Below, one piece after another: positions 59,025 through 64,000 of a stretch of DNA of 64,000 nucleotides. Origin of the DNA: Plantactinospora soyae (GTDB lineage: Bacteria; Actinomycetota; Actinomycetes; Mycobacteriales; Micromonosporaceae). The stretch is taken from contig NZ_JADBEB010000001.1 of the NCBI RefSeq assembly GCF_014874095.1, positions 5,394,001 through 5,458,000 on the forward strand, read 5' to 3'. Numbering within the stretch: position 1 is the first letter of the stretch; each line of letters begins with the position of its first letter. Under the pieces are notes generated by a model, which ran no database searches, was not told the origin of the DNA, and saw only the letters and a program-made list of their open reading frames with translations. The translations under genes and the position numbers were made by a program.

Positions 59025-59522
59025 ATGGATGCCGACTTCCGCGACATGATGGCGTCGTTCCCGACGGGTGTATCGGTGATCACGGCTCAGCACGGCGGCG
59101 CCGCACCCTGGGGGATGACCTGTTCCGCACTGTGCAGCCTCAGCGTGAACCCGTCGACCTTACTGGTGTGCCTGCGTACGGAGAGCCCGACGCTGCGTGC
59201 CGTGCTGGGCAGTGGTGGGTTCGCGGTGAACCTGCTGCACGGGGAGGCCGAAGGGGTCGCGTCGTTGTTCGCCTCGGGCGCGCCGGACCGGTTCGAGCGG
59301 GTGCTGTGGCGCCCGACCGGGCACACGCGCAGCCCTGCGCTGGTCGAGGCGGCGCATGTCGTCGGCGACTGCACCGTCGAGCGCAGCTATCCGGCCGGCG
59401 ACCACGTGATCGTCGTGGGCGTCGTGCGGGCCATCGAGCAGTTCCGTGCCGGCAGCGCACTGCTGTACGGGTTCCGCCAGTACGGTCAGTGGGCGCAGAC
59501 GGCTCCGGCCACCACCGGCTGA
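59025..59522 (+). CDS. Flavin reductase, FADH2 supply for the halogenases
   Basis: A 165-residue protein of the HpaC/flavin-reductase-like family. It shows the N-terminal FRDMMASFPTGVSVIT, the flavin-contact block WGMTCSALCSLSVNPSTLLVC, F-A-V-N-L-L, and a C-terminal GDHVIVVGVV segment typical of short-chain NAD(P)H:flavin oxidoreductases. FADH2-dependent halogenases need such a partner, and this is the only candidate in the window for both the tryptophan and the pyrrole halogenases. GGGGAAGGA precedes ATG 59025. Codon 46 is TTA (59160-59162). It is the first gene after StrR-type operator C; the HmaS gene follows 146 bases later. Confidence 0.92.
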   Translation: MDADFRDMMASFPTGVSVITAQHGGAAPWGMTCSALCSLSVNPSTLLVCLRTESPTLRAVLGSGGFAVNLLHGEAEGVASLFASGAPDRFERVLWRPTGHTRSPALVEAAHVVGDCTVERSYPAGDHVIVVGVVRAIEQFRAGSALLYGFRQYGQWAQTAPATTG

Positions 59523-59668
59523 GACGTATCCACTGTGGCGTGTTCGGCCGCTCTGTCCGGCGAGTCGCACGCTCGGCGCCGGTCACCGACGCCATTGCAC
59601 CCACCGGAACGCTTCTGTCAGTCTTGCCGCGGTATTCGAGTCCGACGATGCTCCGCTTGGGAGGCCAG

Positions 59669-60682
59669 ATGACGGCGCAGCAGATCGCGTTCGTCGAACT
59701 GTACGCGAGCGAACAGAAGGCCGCCGTCGACTACCTCGCCTCGGCCCTGGGTTTCACCGAAGTGGCGGAATCGGAGGACGAGGCGTCGCAGTCGGTCCTG
59801 CTGCGGCAGGGGCGGGTGCAGCTCGTCGTCACCACCGGGCCGTGCACCGAGCGGTTCATCGAAGCACATGGCGACGGCGTCGCCGACCTCGCGCTGGGCT
59901 GCGACGACGTCGCCGCCAGTCACGCCACGGCGATCGCCGCGGGTGCCACGGATCTCGGCACCTCGCGCGGCAACCCGATCGTCTCCGGCTTCGGATCGGT
60001 CCGGCACACGCTCGTCCCGGCGAGCGCGGACGTGTCGCCGCCTGCCGGCCACGCGTGGCGGCCGGTGTCCGCCGATCTCGCCCCGGCGCCCCGGATCCGC
60101 CTGCTCGACCACGTTGCGATCTGCGTCGAGCACGGTTCGCTGGACCAATACGCCGACTTCTACGCCGCCGGGTTCGGCCTCGGCCGGTACTCGTCCGAGT
60201 TCGTCGACGTCGGCGGCAGCTCGATGGACTCGGTCGTGGTACGCGGCGGGTCGGACGACGTGACGTTCACGTTCGTGGCACCGGGCTCGGCGACCGGGAC
60301 GGGACAGCTGAACGCGTTCCTCGACCGCAACGGCGGCCCCGGCGTGCAGCACCTGGCGCTGCTGGTCGATGACATCGTCTCGGCGGTGTCCGAGGCCGGG
60401 CAGCGGGGCGTCGACTTCCTGCGGACGCCGGCGTCCTACTACGACCTGCTCGCCGAGCGCTTTCCCGACATGCCGGAACGGATCGCCGGCCTGCGTACGA
60501 CGAACGTGCTGGCCGACCGGGACGAGTGGGGATACCTGCTGCAGCTGTTCACCCGATCCCCGTACCCCAGGAACACACTGTTCTACGAGCTGATCCAGCG
60601 TCGTGGCGCACGCGGCTTCGGCAGCGCCAACATCCGGGCTCTCTACGAGGCCGTCGAGCGGGACCGGCTGACGGCTCGCTGA
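59669..60682 (+). CDS. hmaS: 4-hydroxymandelate synthase (HmaS), Hpg pathway
   Basis: A 337-residue two-domain vicinal-oxygen-chelate dioxygenase of the HPPD/HmaS family. Iron ligands are His in LLDHVAICV, His in GVQHLALLV and Glu in FYELIQRRG. HmaS converts 4-hydroxyphenylpyruvate to 4-hydroxymandelate. The HPPD alternative (tyrosine catabolism) is unlikely because the next gene carries hydroxymandelate oxidase and Hpg aminotransferase domains. ATG 59669 follows GGGAGG (59659-59664) with good spacing; the frame runs upstream through the previous gene but has no support there. The stop overlaps the next ATG by one base. The prephenate dehydrogenase usual in this pathway is not in the window. 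Confidence 0.9.
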   Translation: MTAQQIAFVELYASEQKAAVDYLASALGFTEVAESEDEASQSVLLRQGRVQLVVTTGPCTERFIEAHGDGVADLALGCDDVAASHATAIAAGATDLGTSRGNPIVSGFGSVRHTLVPASADVSPPAGHAWRPVSADLAPAPRIRLLDHVAICVEHGSLDQYADFYAAGFGLGRYSSEFVDVGGSSMDSVVVRGGSDDVTFTFVAPGSATGTGQLNAFLDRNGGPGVQHLALLVDDIVSAVSEAGQRGVDFLRTPASYYDLLAERFPDMPERIAGLRTTNVLADRDEWGYLLQLFTRSPYPRNTLFYELIQRRGARGFGSANIRALYEAVERDRLTAR

Positions 60683-63075
60683 TGGACATCCTGACCCTCG
60701 CGGACGCCGCGCGACTGGCGCAGACGCGGCTGCCCCCGGCGGTCTGGGATTTCATCGAGGGCGGTGCCGGCGACGAGCGTACCCTCGCGGGCAACCGGGC
60801 CGCCTTCGACCGGGCCTGGATACGCCCGACGATGCTCGCCGCCGCAGGCACGCCGCAGCTGGCGAGGACGATTCTCGGCCGTCGCTGGGCGGCACCCTTC
60901 GCGGTGGCACCACTGGCCTACCACACCCTGGTCCACCCCGACGGCGAGCTCGCGACGGTGCGGGCGGCCGGCGAGGCCGGCGTACCCGTGGTGGTGAGCA
61001 CCTTCGCCGGGCGTACCTTCGAGGAGCTGGCCGGCGCCGCGACCGCACCGCTGTGGGCACAGGTGTACTGCTTCCGGGACCGGGCGATCACCCGGGACCT
61101 CGTGCTGCGGGCCGAACGTGCCGGGTTCGAGGCACTCGTGGTGACCGTGGACACCCCGCACCTCGGTCGGCGGCTGCGTGACGACCGCAACGGGTTCAGG
61201 CTGCCGCCGCACATCCGACCGGTGAACCTTCCGGAGGGTGAGTACGCCTCACCCGGGGAACACGCCCGCGCGCAGTTCGACCCGGCGCTGGACTGGTCGG
61301 CCATCGACTGGCTGCGCTCCGTCAGTCGCCTGCCGATCCTGCTCAAGGGCATCCTGACGGCGGTGGACGCCCGCCGGGCGGTCGACGCCGGAGCCGACGG
61401 TCTCGTGGTGTCCAACCACGGTGGTCGCCAGCTCGACGGCGCGCCACCGACCCTCGACGTGCTGCCCGAGATTGTCGCCGAGGTGGCCGGCGGGTGCGTG
61501 GTGCTGGTGGACGGCGGTGTGCGTCGCGGCACCGACGTGCTGGTCGCGCTCGCGCTCGGCGCGGACGGCGTGCTGGTGGGACGCCCGGTGCTGCACGGCC
61601 TGGCCGCCGGGGAGCAGGCGGGCGTGGCGCGGGTGCTGGGGATCCTGCGCGACGAGCTGACCGACGCGATGTCGCTCGCCGGGGTCACGGCGGCCGACCA
61701 GACGGGTCCGGAGCTGGTCGCGGTCGCCGGACCGGATCGCCGCCGCGCCGTGCTGCAACGGGAGCACCTGCACGGGAGCCTCTCCGACCCGCTGCTGGAC
61801 ACCATGAACTTCCTCAACGAGATCACGATGCGCCACCCGCAGGCGATCTCGTTCGCCGCCGGCCGTCCGTACGACGGGTTCTTCTCGACCGAGCAGATCT
61901 TCGACTACCTCGGCCGTTATCTCAAGCATCTGGAGGACGAGGGGCGTACGCCGGACCAGATCCGCAGTCTGCTGTACCAGTACGGTCCCACGGCGGGTCA
62001 GATCCGGGAGCTGGTCGGCGACGCGCTTCGCATCGACGAGAACATCGACGTTCCGGCCGAGTCCATCGTGGTCACGGTCGGGGCGCAGGAGGCGATGCTG
62101 CTCGTCCTGCGCGCGCTGGCGTCGGGTCCGGCCGACGTCCTGCTGGTCGCCAGTCCCTGCTATGTCGGCATCACCGGGGTGGCGCGGCTGCTGGACGTCG
62201 AAGTGGTGCCCGTGGTCGAGCGGCCGGACGGGCTCGCGGCGGAGGACGTCGTCGAGGCGATCCGCGCGCAGCTCGCCCGGGGGCGCCGGCCGAAGGCGCT
62301 GTACGTCATTCCCGACCACTCGAACCCGGCGGGCACCACCATGCCGCTGCCGACCCGCCGGGCGCTGCTGGACCTCGCCGCCCGGCACGACATCCTGCTG
62401 GTCGAGGACAGCCCCTACCGGCTGGTGAGCCCGGGAAACCAGCTGCCGACACTGAAGTCGCTCGACACCGAGCATCGGGTCGTCCATATCGGGTCCTTCG
62501 CGAAAACGATCTTTCCTGGTGCCCGCGTCGGATTCGTCGTCGCCGATCAGCCCGTACGCGACGCAGCCGGCCGTACCGGGCTGCTCGCCGGGGAGCTTAC
62601 CAAGATCAAGAGTATGGTCACGGTCAATACCTCCTCGCTCAGCCAGGCGGTCGTCGCCGGTGCGCTGCTCAGCGTCGACGGCTCTCTCGCGGCACTCAAC
62701 GCCGGTCCCGCCGGGCACTACGGTGAGTCGATGCGGCTCATTCTGGATCATCTTGACCGGGAACTGCCGGCTGCGCGCCGCGCCGAACTGGGCGTGACCT
62801 GGAACAGTCCGAGTGGCGGCTTCTTCCTGACCATGTCGGTGCCGTTCCGGGCCGATAACGCTGCCCTCGGCCGCTCGGCGGAGCATTTCGGCGTGCTATG
62901 GACACCGATGTCGTACTTCTACCCTGGCGATGTCGGTGGAGAGCGCGGCATACGTTTGTCCACCAGTTACCTCACTGCCGCGGACATTGAAGAGGGGATA
63001 GCCCGGTTGGCCCGATTCGTCGAAGCGGAGGTCGACGAGTCCGCCGGAGCGAACCACCCGGCAATTCGAGGGTGA
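60682..63075 (+). CDS. Bifunctional hydroxymandelate oxidase / 4-hydroxyphenylglycine aminotransferase (Hmo-HpgT fusion)
   Basis: A 797-residue fusion. Residues about 1-365 are an FMN-dependent 2-hydroxyacid oxidase (WDFIEGGAGDE at the start, catalytic SNHGGRQLDG with H246, FMN phosphate site VDGGVRRGTD and LVGRP). Residues about 375-797 are a fold-type I PLP aminotransferase (ISFAAGRP at the start, PDHSNPAGTT, Schiff-base Lys608 in GSFAKTIFPG, and RGIRLSTSYL near the end). Together they oxidise hydroxymandelate to the keto acid and transaminate it to L-4-hydroxyphenylglycine. In most Hpg pathways these are two genes; from memory a similar fusion exists in the enduracidin cluster. ATG 60682 overlaps the HmaS stop. 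Confidence 0.92.
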   Translation: MDILTLADAARLAQTRLPPAVWDFIEGGAGDERTLAGNRAAFDRAWIRPTMLAAAGTPQLARTILGRRWAAPFAVAPLAYHTLVHPDGELATVRAAGEAGVPVVVSTFAGRTFEELAGAATAPLWAQVYCFRDRAITRDLVLRAERAGFEALVVTVDTPHLGRRLRDDRNGFRLPPHIRPVNLPEGEYASPGEHARAQFDPALDWSAIDWLRSVSRLPILLKGILTAVDARRAVDAGADGLVVSNHGGRQLDGAPPTLDVLPEIVAEVAGGCVVLVDGGVRRGTDVLVALALGADGVLVGRPVLHGLAAGEQAGVARVLGILRDELTDAMSLAGVTAADQTGPELVAVAGPDRRRAVLQREHLHGSLSDPLLDTMNFLNEITMRHPQAISFAAGRPYDGFFSTEQIFDYLGRYLKHLEDEGRTPDQIRSLLYQYGPTAGQIRELVGDALRIDENIDVPAESIVVTVGAQEAMLLVLRALASGPADVLLVASPCYVGITGVARLLDVEVVPVVERPDGLAAEDVVEAIRAQLARGRRPKALYVIPDHSNPAGTTMPLPTRRALLDLAARHDILLVEDSPYRLVSPGNQLPTLKSLDTEHRVVHIGSFAKTIFPGARVGFVVADQPVRDAAGRTGLLAGELTKIKSMVTVNTSSLSQAVVAGALLSVDGSLAALNAGPAGHYGESMRLILDHLDRELPAARRAELGVTWNSPSGGFFLTMSVPFRADNAALGRSAEHFGVLWTPMSYFYPGDVGGERGIRLSTSYLTAADIEEGIARLARFVEAEVDESAGANHPAIRG

Positions 63076-63176
63076 CCTGGCAACGGTGTGTTAACGGCCC
63101 GGCGGCCCCGGGGTCTGTGGAAGTTTCCCCGTGTCGCACGTCGCCATGCCTTTCGTATGGATGGGCGTCTTGCCTG

Positions 63177-63206
63177 TTGCCCGCATCAGTTTTGTGTGAC
63201 TAGGAT
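63177..63206 (+). promoter_or_regulatory. Predicted promoter of the StrR-like regulator gene
   Basis: TTGCCC (63177-63182), 18-base spacer, TAGGAT (63201-63206), a reasonable vegetative-type promoter 63 bases before the ATG at 63269. Predicted by eye only. Confidence 0.4.
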
Positions 63207-63236
63207 GTTTCGGGACGGGTAAGGATCAACGCTACG

Positions 63237-63265
63237 CGCGCGTGTCCTCCGAAGGTACACGCGCG
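63237..63265. promoter_or_regulatory. Perfect 9-N11-9 inverted repeat just before the StrR-like gene
   Basis: CGCGCGTGT-N11-ACACGCGCG, with an inner CCT/AGG that could extend the stem. It has the same geometry as the StrR-type operators but unrelated half-sites. It ends three bases before ATG 63269, so it could act as an operator or as an RNA hairpin masking that start. Confidence 0.55.
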
Positions 63266-63268
63266 ACG

Positions 63269-64000
63269 ATGGGCCATGGATCAACCGTTTCGGGGGCTGT
63301 CTTGGAGCAGAGTCGTGTCGTCAACGTGGCCGTAGAAAGAAGAGTGGAAGTATCTAATTCGATACATTCCTCTGTAGTGCGGCAGGGATTGCCGGGAGTT
63401 CATTCGGAAGTGCAATGGTTGCCAATTCGATCGCTACTGCCGGGAGATTCGCCGCGAGCGGTCGGCGAGGATTTGGAACATACGCGAGTCCTGGCAAAGG
63501 TCGAGGATCGACTTCCACCTATCATTGTGCATCGGCCGACGATGCGCGTAATCGACGGAACTCATCGTCTGGGCGCGGCCCTGCTACGCGGCGATGAGAT
63601 GATCGAGGCACTGCTGTTCGACGGGAGCGAGCAGGAAGCGTTCGTGTTGGCGGTGCAGGCGAACATCGCCCACGGTCTGCCCCTGTCGCTGGCGGACCGG
63701 ACCCGGGCCGCGGAGCGGATCATCGGATCGCATCCGAACTGGTCGGACCGGGCGATCGCGGCGGTGGCGGGATTGGGCGCGCGGACGGTGGGCAATGTCC
63801 GCCGCCGGATGGACCTTGGCACGGACGCGAGTGACATCCGCGCGAGGACCGGCCGGGACGGCCGGGTGCGTCCACTGAACAATGCGGAGGGCCGGCTGCG
63901 TGCCGCCGCGCTGATCAAAGAGCGGCCGGGAGCCTCGCTGCGCGAGATCGGCCGGGAGGCGCATGTGTCGCCGAGCACCGTGCGGGACGTGCGCAGGAGA
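63269..64000 (+). CDS. StrR/ParB-like pathway-specific activator, 3' end outside window
   Basis: The reading frame is open from ATG 63269 to the window end, 244 residues visible. It has the ParB/Srx-like N-terminal block typical of StrR, Bbr and Tei15*-type activators (LLPGDSPR, GEDLEHTRVLAKVE, LPPIIVHRPTMRVIDGTHRLGAALLRG), then VLAVQANIAHGLPLSLADR. A helix-turn-helix follows (WSDRAIAAVAGLGARTVGNV), and a second HTH-like stretch near the edge (SLREIGREAHVSPSTVRDV). Such proteins activate aminoglycoside, glycopeptide and related clusters by binding 9-N11-9 palindromes, several of which are in this window. The start is uncertain: TTG 63302, GTG 63326 and GTG 63344 are in-frame alternatives, and conservation is clear only from about 63410 on. 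Confidence 0.9.
   Translation, partial: MGHGSTVSGAVLEQSRVVNVAVERRVEVSNSIHSSVVRQGLPGVHSEVQWLPIRSLLPGDSPRAVGEDLEHTRVLAKVEDRLPPIIVHRPTMRVIDGTHRLGAALLRGDEMIEALLFDGSEQEAFVLAVQANIAHGLPLSLADRTRAAERIIGSHPNWSDRAIAAVAGLGARTVGNVRRRMDLGTDASDIRARTGRDGRVRPLNNAEGRLRAAALIKERPGASLREIGREAHVSPSTVRDVRRR

Noticed and set aside
59669-60682. Ordinary 4-hydroxyphenylpyruvate dioxygenase of tyrosine breakdown
   Set aside because: The overlapping downstream gene carries Hmo and HpgT domains, which use the HmaS product. No tyrosine catabolic genes are nearby.

Overview
The window is about 64 kb of very GC-rich DNA with strong third-position GC bias, TGA/TAG stops and rare TTA leucine codons. This points to an antibiotic-producing actinomycete, perhaps Micromonosporaceae or a related filamentous family; the genus cannot be fixed from sequence alone. 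Almost all of it is one nonribosomal peptide (NRPS) gene cluster, cut at both ends. The left end lies inside an NRPS gene and the right end inside a StrR-type regulator gene.

Layout. (1) 2-28920: two consecutive NRPS genes, NRPS1 (5' end missing, five adenylation modules visible) and NRPS2 (four modules plus terminal thioesterase). They overlap by one base. (2) 28974-32069: PadR regulator, ABC ATPase and FtsX-type permease, overlapping or tightly spaced. (3) 32243-36608: CmlA-type diiron hydroxylase, alpha/beta hydrolase and ABC exporter. (4) 36657-39675: SyrP/TauD-type Fe(II)/2-oxoglutarate hydroxylase (minus), MbtH protein and tryptophan halogenase (plus). (5) 39747-45745: a complete set for making a halogenated pyrrole-2-carboxyl group on a carrier protein. 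It comprises a prolyl-AMP ligase, KASIII-like acyltransferase, prolyl-carrier dehydrogenase, FAD halogenase, prolyl/pyrrolyl carrier protein and a second carrier protein. (6) 45845-58789: NRPS3, four modules, opening with a starter condensation domain. (7) 59025-63075: flavin reductase, 4-hydroxymandelate synthase, and a fused hydroxymandelate oxidase/hydroxyphenylglycine aminotransferase. (8) 63269-end: StrR/ParB-like pathway regulator, cut by the window edge.

How it works together (inference). Proline is loaded on the carrier at 44928-45251, oxidised to pyrrole, chlorinated, moved by the KASIII-like enzyme to the second carrier at 45419-45745, and passed to the starter C domain of NRPS3. 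Specificity codes read by hand give Leu, an aromatic residue (Trp candidate), Asn and Asp for NRPS3. NRPS1 (visible part) reads aromatic, Asn, unknown, Asn, unknown. NRPS2 reads unknown, Gln, Asn, Asp, then TE release. No epimerisation domains are seen; D-residues would come from condensation domains of dual epimerisation/condensation type. Two halogenases share one flavin reductase, and two chemically unrelated beta-hydroxylases are present.

Regulation. Three near-perfect 9-N11-9 inverted repeats of the StrR operator type, plus one 9-N12-9 relative, sit in front of four operons. A StrR-family gene lies at the right edge. TTA codons early in NRPS3, the exporter and the flavin reductase suggest an additional bldA-type translational gate. 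I cannot match the predicted product to a compound I know: a halopyrrole-capped, Asn/Asp-rich, probably chlorotryptophan-containing peptide of at least 13 residues.

No intergenic stretch exceeds 300 bases. The larger gaps are 37599-37872, 58790-59024, 63076-63268, 32070-32242 and 45252-45418. All five hold candidate regulatory repeats, listed below. The 146-base gap 59523-59668 shows only the ribosome binding site of the next gene.
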